Below are positions 8,919 through 18,566 of a stretch of 64,000 nucleotides of DNA, piece by piece; the stretch's first letter is position 1, and each line of letters starts with the position of its first letter. A model generated the notes under the pieces. The model ran no database searches. It saw nothing but the letters and a program-made list of their open reading frames with translations, and was not told the DNA's origin. The position numbers and the translations under genes are program-made. Source of the stretch: Euphorbia lathyris (Eukaryota; Streptophyta; Magnoliopsida; Malpighiales; Euphorbiaceae); the NCBI RefSeq assembly GCF_963576675.1, contig NC_088917.1, positions 80,214,610-80,278,609 of the forward strand, written 5' to 3'.

Positions 8919-11900
8919 CTGCAAGCTATAAATCCACCGTGGCAACCAGCTGCCTTACTTAGAGTTCCAACACATATGTCAACGTCTTCTTCACAATTGA
9001 ACTCCTCAGCAACTCCTCCTCCATTTTTGCCACATATAAAAGTTCCATGAGCCTGAAAGAAACTACTCTCAGCAAGTTTATTTCTTTTGCAATTACGCAT
9101 AGTTTCTCCGAATATTTGAGCCGACTATTACTACTTTATATAGACACTAGTCAATCATATTGGAGTATAACACCTTTTCTTGTATCAGATTAAGTACAGC
9201 CCTCAAATAAGCCTTGGGTGTACCAAATAGCTCAAAAAAGCTGTCCATTTATCATTCAACCTTCAAAACAACTTACATCATCAATGACTAGCAAAAAACC
9301 ATGCTTCTTGCGAAGTTTAGCCAGCTCAGACATCGGTGCAAAGTCTCCGTCCATGCTAAATAAGCTGCAAGAACATAATTAGCACTTCAGTAGGCTTATA
9401 CATACGATCAAAGTGGCTGAAATTGTAGGTTTACTCTACATTCTTAAATCTCATTCTTCATAGATTTTGCTCAACAGCAGGGTGTTCGAACTTGTACAGT
9501 TCTTGAGTAAATAGTTGGAGCAAATATAGAAGAATGTATCAAACTCTAGTAGTCAGGAATACTAACCTATCAGTGACAACAACTTTCTTCTTCAACATAC
9601 TTTTTGATCTGTCAAAGATAACACACCTTGAATGACCAAAGAAGAATTGAAACACAATTTTATAGTTGTCACAAAGTGTTTAGGACTTACAATAGTGAAC
9701 TAAGATGAGACATGTCACAATGTCTATACACATGAACTTCTACATTCTGTTGCCGTTCAGCAAGATGAATGCCATCAATTATTGAAGCATGGTTAAGTGC
9801 ATCTGAAAATATTGCGACCTTTTCTTTCTTCAGAGATATTTCAGGTGAAACCAAGAGAGAACTTATGTTTCCAAGAGCTACCATCACTGCCATATTAGCA
9901 GCAAACCCTGTAGGACAAAGAAGACAATCCTAGAGTATAAATTAGGATTGGATATGCATCAGTTTTCAGTTGAATATCCTACATGTTAAAAGGTAGATAT
10001 TTTATAGAATTTAGCCTCAAAGGAATCAAAGAATTGAACTATTTTGATTTCAATAAAAAAATTTATACTTTTTATCTGTGATGTGGATGATAGATTACAT
10101 CTGATAAGGCAATTGTAAAATGAACAGCTTGCATTATTTTCCTTTGGCTCGAGGGGACCCCAGGCCTCCGGGAACCACCCTAAGAGGGGTGGCTCAGCCC
10201 CGTCTTCACAAAACGAGGCTGCTGGGGGTGCAGATTTGCACCCCAGCTTTCGAAGTGTTTATTCGCCCCTGACCTTAATGATGTCTTGCTAACCCTTGAG
10301 CTTGTTTCATGTGACATGATCTATATTGCATGTACGCTTCTTTTTAGTAGCGTTTTTGCTTTCCGTGTTTGCGTCCATTTTCGTCTAAAGGCTATTTTAT
10401 GAAGTTTATGTTTTAAAAATACTGATTCTCATGTCCATTTCCGTATCCGTTCAACATAGGACATGATTAGCCCCCTACTGCTACATAGGTGTATGCATGT
10501 ATGTCTTGGACATGATTAATAGATCATTTTAAGCAAATTCAGGGAGATAATCACTTTAAGTAAGTTCAAGAGGGAAATCGGTTTTTTGGACCAAGTGTGG
10601 GGAACCCCTAATGTATTTAGCCAATATAAATACATGTCCAAGACATACATACACGTCGTCTCAAAAGTTAAACAATGTTGAATACATCAAAACCATCTAA
10701 ATTTGGCCTTAAAAACGATTGGCCTGCTAAATTTGAAGGATCTCACTAACCACTTGAACTTGCTTAATGTGATATGATTAGCCAACTATTGCTGCTTGAC
10801 AGAGTAGGAGGAAATTTGGGCAACTTGAAGCGTGTATCACTTGAAGCAAGTTCATGAAGCCAATAGGTCATTTTAAGCAAATTCGGGAAGCCAATAAATC
10901 ACTTTAAGTAAGTTTAGGGGGATAATGGGTCACTTAAGCAAATTCAGAGGCCAGTAAATCACTTTAAGTAAGTTCAGGAGGCAAATGAAACATCATCAAA
11001 GTTCAGGAGGCGAATGACACATCGTCAAAATTCAGGATGCAATCGGTTTTTTTGGGTGAAGTTGAGGATACATATGCATTTAGCCTTTTTCAGGAGGCAA
11101 CACTTGGTGTAAGGCATTCTGAATCATCTAGGAATATACCTCTTTCTTCTTCAAGTCTGCCAAGGAAGACTCAAGTAACCTGTGATAATTGGTGTATCCA
11201 CAAACTAATGCAGAACCTCTTGGTCCCATTCCATCTTCTAGAGCTGCCTGATTTAGCATTAAGTTCAAAATCTCTTAAACCTTTCTGTATAGGACATGCT
11301 AAATAAATAATTAAGCCCCTAAACTTGTCAATTTTGGACCTTTGACACCATTATTTGTTGATTTGACAGAATTCAAAGCTGACAGGCATTGCCAAGTCAA
11401 ACTTTTATCTAAACACATTTCATGTCATATCGTCAAAATAAGAGTACTCGAGCTCCAAAATTGACTAGTTACCTTTAGGTGTGTAATAAGTGCAAGTATA
11501 ATTTCAGTGTGTCAAGCGGCAAAAAGCGTAACAAGTTTAGGTGTAATTATATACTAAGGAGATAAGGTATCAAAATAGCTTCAAGGTTTCTGGAGAATTG
11601 TCAATTAAATCCCAATGTACAAAATAACACCATTTTAGCCTCAATGTTTGTGTTGTGGTGCAATTATAGCCTGGGTAACAGAACTTGATGCCTCAACTTT
11701 TGTAAAATGGTACCAACTTAGCCCCGAGTTTCGTTATCTAGGCTATAATTGCACCATTTCACAAACATTGATGCTAAAATTGTGCTATTTTTTAGCCTCA
11801 ATGTTTGTGAAATGGTGCAATTATAGCTTGGTGTTAAATATCCCACATTGCTTAATTGGAGAGTTATATGCCTCCTTATATGTGCGAGACAATCCTCTCC

Positions 11901-13342
11901 CTTTAAGGTGCCTTTTTAAGCGAGTTGGGCCTTTGTTTACAGGGCATAATTTATAGTATTCAATGTTGGGGTCCCCGATAATATTAGTGTCATGCACCAA
12001 ATGAATTGGGCTTGAGGGAGATGTTTAAAAAGTCCCACATTGCTCAACTGGAGAATTACATGCCTCCTTCTATGTGTGAGGCAATCCTCTTTCTTTGAGG
12101 TATCTTTTGGGTGACTTAGGCCTTTGTTTACATGGTATTAGAGCCATGATATTCAATGTTGGGGCTCCGATTGATATTAGCATCACGCACCAAATGAATT
12201 GGACATAAGGGAATCATGTTAAATATCAAATATTGCTTAAGGGAATCTGTGTCGCTGACACGACTTGATTTTCACGGTTTTATATGATGGTTCATGTTAG
12301 CCGACCCCGAATCATTTCGGGACTAAGGCTTTGTTGTTGTTGTTGTATTGCTTAATTGGAGAGTCATATGCCTCCTTATATGTGTGAGTCAATTCTCTTC
12401 TTTTTGAGGTACCTTTTGGATGAGTTAGACCTTTATTTACACGCTATCAGAAGAACCATTGGTATTCAATGTTGGCCCTCCGCTGATATTAGATTTATGC
12501 ACCAAATGAATTGAGCATGAAAAGGTGTGTTAAACATCCGATTATTACATGTTATCGGAGCCATGTTATTCAATGTTGGTCACTCGCTCATATAGACGTC
12601 ACACACCAAGGCATGCTAAATATCCCACATTGTTAATTGGAAAGTTATATGCCTCTTATATATATATATATGAGGCAATCTTCTCCTTTGGGGTACCTTT
12701 TGGGTTGTGAACGAGCAATGATTTGGCTCCGAGTTCCCTTACCCATGGTTATAATTGCACCATTTCACAAATATTAAAGCTAAAAAAATAGCTAGAGCTA
12801 AATTGTCACTTCAGGAAAAACCGAACTTTAAGGCTAATTCGTTACCTTATTTCTACCAACAGCATATGAACATAAGAATAAGTAAACACCAACAAACCTT
12901 TGCAGCAGCCTTCCCAATCGTAGGATGTGAACTCAGTCCCAAATAATCATTACTAGAGAAAAGAAGTAGCTTCTTCGACTGCTCAACATTCAAATCACGT
13001 ATTCCACCTCTACACACAATCTCATTTCCTGAACAAAACCAAAAAAAAAAATCACATTCCCTTCAAAAACGTATCAGAAAGTGAAAAATTCTGAACAATA
13101 CCTGAACTGGGAATGTCAAGGAGCCATTTTTGAAATGTGGAGTCAGACATAGAGACATGAACAGAAGAACGATCCCAGTGCTGCATTTCATCAAACACCT
13201 CGTAATCATCGCTTGTGTTATGTTTTGGAAGGTAATTAGGTTCTTTGGAGAGGTAAATTGGTCTCAAAGACGCAAGTAGTTTTAGAGATTGAAGTTTTGA
13301 GAGTGCTTCGTCCACCCAGAAATCCCATGAATTCTTCTCCAT
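8919..13342 (-). CDS. BIOF: KAPA synthase (8-amino-7-oxononanoate synthase), 7 exons visible, 3' end missing
   Basis: PLP-dependent enzyme of biotin synthesis: pimeloyl-CoA plus L-alanine gives 7-keto-8-aminopelargonate (KAPA), CoA and CO2. Exons on the minus strand: 13342-13102, 13028-12898, 11247-11140, 9929-9691, 9608-9567, 9364-9277, 9052-8919. All introns are GT-AG and the phases join without a break, giving 327 codons plus 2 bases. Family hallmarks: SSNDYLGLSSHPTI (exon 2), GMGPRGSALVCGYT (exon 3), CPTGFAANMA and SDALNHASIIDG (exon 4), FSMDGDFAPM (exon 6), VIDD/AHGT across exons 6-7, and GTLSKAAGCHGG in exon 7 with the PLP lysine. Start: ATG at 13342 opens a plant-like N-terminus (MEKNSWDFWVDEALSKLQ). 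No stop codon or frameshift is seen. Plant homologues have roughly 150 further residues; these exons are absent here and may lie left of the window or be lost. Confidence 0.93.
10147..10262. other. GC-rich island in BIOF intron 3
   Basis: About 115 bases of unusually GC-rich DNA (gaggggaccccaggcctccg ... gctgctgggggtgcag ... caccccagc) inside an AT-rich intron, with short internal palindromes such as ggggtgcag/tgcacccc. Probably a transposon fragment. I do not recognise it. Confidence 0.35.
10489..11100. repeat. foldback arms and degenerate direct repeats in BIOF introns
   Basis: Arms gtatgcatgtatgtcttgg (from about 10490) and ccaagacatacat (from about 10637) form an inverted repeat. Interleaved are five or more copies of a short unit (cactttaagtaagttcaggggg / attttaagcaaattcaggga) and two copies of an end motif (aatcggttttttgg ... 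aatgtatttagcc at about 10576-10610, and about 11041-11089). This pattern suggests at least two related non-autonomous elements side by side. No coding sequence. Confidence 0.45.
11470..11560. repeat. dispersed repeat copy in BIOF intron 2
   Basis: Second copy of the repeat seen at 1794-1875 (gcaagtataatttcag ... ggcaaaaagcgtaacaag ... ggtgtaattatatactaag). The flanking 11290-11470 is unremarkable non-coding DNA. Confidence 0.45.
11736..11829. repeat. near-perfect palindrome (MITE-like) in BIOF intron 2
   Basis: The left arm ctataattgcaccatttcac... and right arm ...gtgaaatggtgcaattatag pair over about 38 bases with a short loop around 11785. Further partial copies of the same unit lie at 11636-11672 and about 12740-12795, on the far side of the TRIM array, so the array seems to have landed in this repeat. 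Confidence 0.6.
11832..12710 (+). mobile_element. tandem array of a TRIM (miniature LTR element)
   Basis: Five degenerate copies of an LTR of about 110 bp start TGTTAAAT or a variant at 11832, 12022, 12217, 12528 and 12614. The first two clearly end TTTACA (11941, 12132). The second is followed at 12133 by TGGTATTAGAGCC, close to the initiator-Met primer-binding site; a variant (tgttatcggagcc) follows copy 4. Between LTRs lie about 75-85 bp with a shared core (attcaatgttgggg ... caccaaatgaattg) and a purine-rich tract before the next LTR. The period is about 190 bp. This LTR-PBS-spacer-PPT-LTR plan without coding sequence defines a TRIM; the head-to-tail array likely arose by unequal recombination. 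No 5S-like Cassandra signature was recognised. Confidence 0.75.
12241..12345 (+). mobile_element. SINE 3' fragment inserted in the TRIM array
   Basis: 105 bp ending gactaaggctttgttgttg(ttg)n, the typical 3' end of Au-like plant SINEs. It is flanked by the 10-bp direct repeat TATTGCTTAA at 12231-12240 and 12346-12355, so it is an insertion inside TRIM copy 3. It is shorter than a full SINE and lacks a recognisable pol III box A/B, so it is probably 5'-truncated. Confidence 0.8.
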
Positions 13343-13480
13343 TTTCAGAGAGTGCGCGTATGAGAGGAATGCGTAGGTGTCAGGTGTGACTGCTGTGCGC
13401 TGCTGGGTAGCTGAAGTAGTTGAGTTGGGACATTAAGAGGTGGAAAGGCTTTAAATACTGACGCTAAAGCATAATATTCA
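13343..13480 (-). promoter_or_regulatory. BIOF core promoter and 5' leader
   Basis: Upstream of the BIOF ATG on the minus strand, a TATA-like tatttaaag occurs about 110-115 bases before the start codon (13452-13460). The leader contains no upstream ATG that I can see. The promoter is bordered at about 13490 by a foldback element, leaving about 150 bp of unique upstream DNA. Confidence 0.5.
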
Positions 13481-13486
13481 ATTTTA

Positions 13487-14160
13487 TTTTGGCGTAATAG
13501 TACTTCCCTAACCCCCAAATTGGTCATTTTACTCTCTCAACTCATCGAATGTCTTATTTACCCCATTAACTACATAAAAGTAATATTTCTCACCCTCTCA
13601 ACTTGTCCATTTATCCCCCAACTTATAGAATATTCTATTCACCCCTTTAACTCCATAAAAGTGACATTTTTCACCCCTTACAATCCGTTTTCGAAACCTA
13701 AATTGATAATTTTTTTAAACGTTAAACCTATATTTATGTTATTTTGTAAGTGGAACCTAAATTGATACTTCCCCAAAAATCATAGGCATATTTTGGTACA
13801 TTATCCCTACATATAATGTATTTAACTTGTTTATATTAATGTTCTTGTTATTTGTATTTTTTATTCATTCTTTCTCTTTTCAACTTTTTTTACTACTATA
13901 AAGAGATAAGAAATACTATTTTTATGGAGTTAAGAGTGTACATAAGATCATAAGTGGTGAGAAATACCACTTTTATGGAGTTAAGGGGATAAATAGGATA
14001 TTCGATGAGTTGAGAATGGGTAAAATGACAAATTTGGACAAGTTAAGGGGGTAAGAAATGCCATTTTTATGGAGTCAATGGGGTAAATAGGACATTCAAT
14101 GAGTTGGAGGGGTAAAATGATCAATTTGGACAAGTTAAGGGGCTGGAGAAGCATTAATCC
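13487..14160. mobile_element. foldback element upstream of BIOF
   Basis: The left arm (13500-13690) and right arm (13905-14150) are inverted copies, and each arm holds two tandem subunits of about 100 bp with shared phrases: aactcatcgaatgtc, tatttacccc, aactccataaaagtg, tcacc. The centre (13700-13900) is AT-rich. The ends (taatagtacttccctaaccc and ggctggagaagcattaatcc) are roughly inverted. It carries no ORF. Transcripts through it would fold into a long hairpin. Confidence 0.7.
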
Positions 14161-14567
14161 TTTTATTTTTGAGTTAATTACAAAATGGGTTAATTACAAA
14201 TTTGTGTCATTTTAAAATCTCATTTACATATTAAATCTTGTGACCACGGCTTCTATTCTCTTCCTTTAATATAAAATTTACCAATTGATTTTTATCAAAA
14301 AAAAATTACAAAGGTGGGAATCAAACACATACTCTCTTTAGTTGAAAGACAAAGTAATACCATTATGCTAGTTTGAATTTATTTATAATATGTAAAACAT
14401 AAACAATTTATTTATAAAGGTAAAAAAAATTTGGGCCTCTCTCCGGCCTTGGGCCCTAGGCCGGCCCTGCTCCATGGCTGCAAAGCGTCAACAGCCACGT
14501 TTATTCTGAAGTGTGAACTCTTCTAAACCTCTTGATTTTTTAAAGTCTAGAACCAATTAGATATTGC

Positions 14568-14957
14568 AGCAATCTCAAGTTGTCGCTTCTCTTCTCGTTT
14601 ATTTTTGTTCTTTTCTGATGCCTTCTGATCATGCTGCATATATAATTCGCCTTATCGAGTTGTCGCGTTGCATATATAACGCGACATAATATTTAAACTA
14701 TTACTTGTCGTCTTATATGAATACGTGACAAAGAATAGTTTATATATTATGTCGCGTTATATATGCAATGCGACAAGAATAGTTTATATATAATGTCACG
14801 TTATATGAAAACGTGACGTCGTGTTATGAAAACGCGACAACGCGACGTTGTGTTATATGACAACGTGACAATGCGAATTATATATGCAACATGATCAGAA
14901 GGCAGAAAAAAAAGAACAAAAACAAACGAGAAGAGAAGTGACAGCTTGAGATACTCA
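14568..14957. repeat. long inverted repeat inside the MULE
   Basis: Arms of about 85 bp: ctcaagttgtcgcttctctt ... tcatgctgcatatataattcgc, and the inverted gcgaattatatatgcaacatgatcagaag ... agaagtgacagcttgag. The loop region repeats the theme gtcgcgttatatatgcaacgcgac with aagaatagtttatata several times, so the whole block can form nested hairpins. Confidence 0.7.
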
Positions 14958-15182
14958 ACCGATGTCATTCTAATTAACCCAGTAATTAAAATCATTGAAA
15001 AGACATAAAAAAATCTTTACGCAGCCACCATCTTCCTGAATCTTATTCAACCTTTGAGAAGACCTAAAGTTCCTTACCTATCCATGGCTGCCATACTCTC
15101 TTCCTCTCCCAAAGACAAACTGAAGCCTCACCTTTTATAATAGCTTCTGTTTTCTCCCATGGTTGTCGACTCCTCAACGACG

Positions 15183-15308
15183 ATGGCGATTTCCTTCTCC
15201 AATTTTCCTCTTTTGCTTAGATCTCCGTATTTACGGTCCAGATCTAACGTTAATGTTTTATTTTCTTTTATACTGCATTTCCCGGTGACCGGGGTATGGA
15301 GATGGTGA
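15183..15308 (+). CDS. short ORF resembling a transit-peptide exon, perhaps captured
   Basis: 41 residues starting MAISFSNFPLLLRSPYLR. The first 25 residues are rich in Ser, Arg, Leu and Phe and poor in acidic residues, the composition of a plastid transit peptide. A possible splice donor (aacGTTAATG) lies near 15248. It lies inside a MULE, which could have captured it from a host gene. This rests on composition alone and could be chance. Confidence 0.25.
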   Translation: MAISFSNFPLLLRSPYLRSRSNVNVLFSFILHFPVTGVWRW

Positions 15309-15884
15309 TGTTATAGTTATAAAGAAAGTGAGGGTATTTTGGTCCAAACTAAATGAAAGGGTCTAGATTGGTAACAAGTGAGGCAACTAGTCCTAATATG
15401 TAAATAGGCTTTCAAATAAGCTTAAATTTGTAATTAACCCATTACAAAATTGGCCCTGAAAATCTCGTTTATATTTTTAGACCAATTACAACACATTTTG
15501 CCAAATTAACTACTTCCATTATCTACTTTTCCAAAACATCCCAATTTTGTTCAAACCACCAACTCATTATATGCGAATCAACTGCGGACATCTTTCTGCG
15601 AACAACATTTGCGACTTTGGCTACGATTTTCGACGTATTTTTTGCATCAAATTCATTGGAAATGGTCGGGAAAAAAATATAGGTTTCTATCTCCTTACAT
15701 CTAATAACTTGAAATCTTGTGATTTTTAGGATTTGCTAGGGTTTACGGGTATAGTTTTCATTTAAGGTCTTGTTAGGGTTTAGAGTTGTGTTTAATAGCA
15801 TATTTATGCATTGTAAACTTATTTGGGATGTATTTGTGTGATTGAATATGTTAGAAATAACTTATTTCAGCAGCTCGATAGTTT

Positions 15885-16003
15885 CACAGTCATGAAAAAT
15901 CTTCCGCAATGGAAGCAACTACGGAGGAAATTTATATCATTTAGTTGAATTTTCTTCGCAGTTGTTTCTAATCCGAAAGGTTTTTCATGACTGCGAAAAC
16001 AAT
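15885..16003. repeat. hairpin of about 46-bp arms
   Basis: The arm cacagtcatgaaaaatcttc...caactacgg...gaaa pairs with tttc...cagttgtttc...gaaaggtttttcatgactgcg after a loop of about 20 bases. I count roughly 37 of 48 positions paired, more with G:U. Could be a small MITE or a MIR-like precursor. Confidence 0.4.
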
Positions 16004-16204
16004 TGAATAGAGGAGTACCTTCATAGTCCAAAACACTACAAAGACAATTGTTTTGTAGTTTTATCATCTGTTTCGCATTTGCTTCAACTCTGAGTTTAAC
16101 TTTGTTTTGTTTTCGCAGTTGGGTTAATTGTAAAGAAGTTTATTAACTGCCAAATAATTTTGTTTTTCTTGTTTCTCTTGCACTAAATGTCCATTTTTTT
16201 ATAA

Positions 16205-16824
16205 TATGAAGGTCTCAACCAATAATTCTTCTAAGAAGGATTCAAAAAAGAGAAAGAGATGAGTACCTCTAGGGTGATAGTATGAAAGGCATCAAAAGGT
16301 TCGAGTATCCCTTTAACTTAAATACAAAAGTATCAATCATAGTAAAGGCTGACTGGATGTAATGAAGAAATTGAAGAGTAAATTATCAAAAAATATCAAA
16401 TGGAATTGTTTAAGAGAAGTTGTTTCAGACATTTGGTGGATATGGAATTGTGCACATTATATACTCATATTTCATGGTGTAATAACTAGAGAGGTTACTC
16501 CACTTAAACCGAAACATAGAGAGATGTGATTCAACGTCAAAGGATTTGAACTCAAATTTGGAGATTGGGAGTTCAGACTTATCACTAGGTTGAGATCTGG
16601 TGATATGAAACCAATTTTTGCAAAGGATGAGTAATTTAAATAATAAGAATAGATTGAGAGATATGTACTTTGGAAGAAGTCGGAGTTTAACTCACAAACA
16701 AATATAATGAAGCTTTCGAGAACATAAATTGACACAACGAAGAAGATTGTGATGTAGTATTCATGGCGATGTTGTATGTTATATATTGCATTTTCTTCAC
16801 TACCAGTTCATCTCATTCGGTCAA
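16205..16824 (+). pseudogene. degenerate DUF1985-like gene, 5' part
   Basis: The conceptual translation, with frameshifts and stops, shows pieces that resemble DUF1985 proteins found in Ulp1-protease-carrying MULEs: an LFKRSCFRHLVDME-like phrase near 16406, and VKGFELKFGDWEFRLITRLRSGDM near 16532-16603. The text breaks off exactly where the Athila LTR begins and resumes at 30876, after the duplicated GTCAA. Recognition is by phrase similarity only; no intact frame exists. Confidence 0.45.
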
Positions 16825-18376
16825 TGTTAAGCCCAAAATATACCTAAAATATCATTAACATTTACATCATTTTTATTACGAATTTGTGTTATTTATATCT
16901 GTTTAGATTACTTTTACTTTCGAATATCTTTCTTTCTTGCAAGGTACTTGAATATTTGGTAAAATCCAAATAGGAACGAAAAATGATCTAAAACAGAAGA
17001 AAAACCCTACAAAAGGAGTCAAAGACGACGTAAATCGAAAGCGCCAAGTCGAGGACACGAACGAAAGCAAGAAGTAAGAAAACCTGCCGGACCGCGACAG
17101 TGGATCCCAGACCCGCGGCCGCGACACGCGCGGTACAACCAATTCTCCCTTTCGTCCGTCGCTCAAGCTCAGTGCTACGTCATTCACGGCCGCAGATTAC
17201 TATCCTCGGTAAGTGCAGAAATTCACCAAGAGCATTTAACACATGCTGAAAATCTAAAAACGCGTTCGTTCAAGTGGATAAAGACGTCCTTTCACAACGG
17301 ACACGACTCTTAACCAACGGATACATCACTTCAAACACAACCCTTCAACATCTATAAATAAAGAGTTGATGTTGAGAAAAAGTGTAATGAAATGCTATAA
17401 TATAGATATAGAAATCAGAGCGTAGAACTTATGTCGAAGTTCTAAGTAAAAACATTTCGAGAGTTAGAAATTAGATTCTGTACAAAACAAGATGAGGTAC
17501 ATATATTGTTTATAGTTTAATTACAACTCAGTAGCGTTTAGACATTGTTCCAATTTTAGTTTGCATCATGGTAGTGGCCGACCGAATCCCTATTACGAAG
17601 TTACAGCGAGAAGATTGAGTAAAGTGTTCGCCCCCGAGCCTGACAACCTCCTAGGAAACCCAAGGAAGCGGAACCGATCAAGCCCTTCACTTGCACGCCC
17701 TCGAAGAACTCGATGCTCCTTATTCTTTGTAAACTTGTATCAATTTATATTTCATCTAATAAAGTCCGTTCTATTCGACAAATCGTTATGCAGCACTTAT
17801 GGTAACCAATCCAATATAAGTGAGGCTGGTGTTTTCATTAATATGCACTTGAATTCAAAATCATTACAAGGAAACTTTGTTGAACACTTAGGCAAATTAT
17901 CATCTCGAAAGAGTGTTAATTTGAGTAAGGGCAACTATCCCGAAAGGGTTTTGTCGCGTTCAAAGCCAATTAATTAGAGGTTCCGTCATTTATTTCATCA
18001 TCATAATAATACAAAGTTTAAGTTGTTTTCTTTGCTTAATGCAAATGAACAAATTCATTCCTTTTTCTAATAAGTTCTAAATGTTCCTGTTTTGTAAAAT
18101 TCATCCTTAAAATCAGAAGATCTTTCTAACAATCGATTTATTCTAAATATATAATCTTATTCCAGCATTTTCAAATACTCAAAGTTTTCAAATTCAATCA
18201 AATAAATTTCCTAAATTCAATTAATCCAATTTTCACTTTTTATTTACATTTTATAAATCTAACAAGTTCGAAATTAAAGATTCAAAAATAAGTTTTTCGT
18301 TAAAAAACGTATCTCTGTGGGATCGATATTTTTATTACTACAAGCAAAACCGTGCACTTGCGGAAATCGCTCAACA
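16825..18376 (+). repeat. 5' LTR of the first Athila element
   Basis: TGTTAAGC...CTCAACA, 1552 bp, matching 29318-30870. A TATA box (tctataaataaag) is at 17351. About 210-270 bp upstream lies a GC-rich cluster of CGCGAC palindromic half-sites (17085-17141) followed by a cggccgcag...cctcggtaag block (17187-17212). Confidence 0.95.
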
Positions 18377-18382
18377 AGTTTT

Positions 18383-18400
18383 TGGCGCCGTTGCCGGGGA
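18383..18400 (+). other. primer-binding site, tRNA-Asp type
   Basis: TGGCGCCGTTGCCGGGGA lies 6 bases after the LTR end. This sequence is the usual tRNA-Asp-complementary primer site of Athila/Tat elements. Confidence 0.85.
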
Positions 18401-18566
18401 TACGCCAAAATTTTTGACAAAATTTTTATTTTTCGCATTTTATTTTCGAATCTAGGTTTATACATTATTTTTATACAACTTTTATATTTTATTTATTTTC
18501 AGTTTTATAACATATTTGCTTTCAATTTTGTTTTGAAGGTAGTTTGGCTCGTGTTACAATTTCAAG

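Larger units (their letters stand above)
14187..15440. mobile_element. Mutator-like (MULE/MITE) element with a 10-bp TSD
   Basis: Terminal inverted repeats GGGTTAATTACAAATTTG at 14187 and its complement ending at 15440. ATTACAAAAT is duplicated perfectly at 14177-14186 and 15441-15450, a length typical of Mutator-type insertions. It is 1254 bp long, with an internal long inverted repeat (14568-14957) and a short ORF at 15183. No transposase. From 15451 to about 15880 nothing recognisable. Confidence 0.75.

Noticed and set aside
10147..10262. Possible captured exon or rRNA/tRNA piece in the GC-rich island
   Set aside because: No tRNA cloverleaf, rRNA phrase or coding frame could be recognised. 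No tRNA, rRNA gene or CRISPR array was found anywhere in the window.
17561..17977. 138-codon frame in the Athila LTR, also present at 30055-30471
   Set aside because: Its presence in both LTRs only reflects their about 99% identity. I did not find it kept open in the LTR of the third Athila, and it shows no domain.
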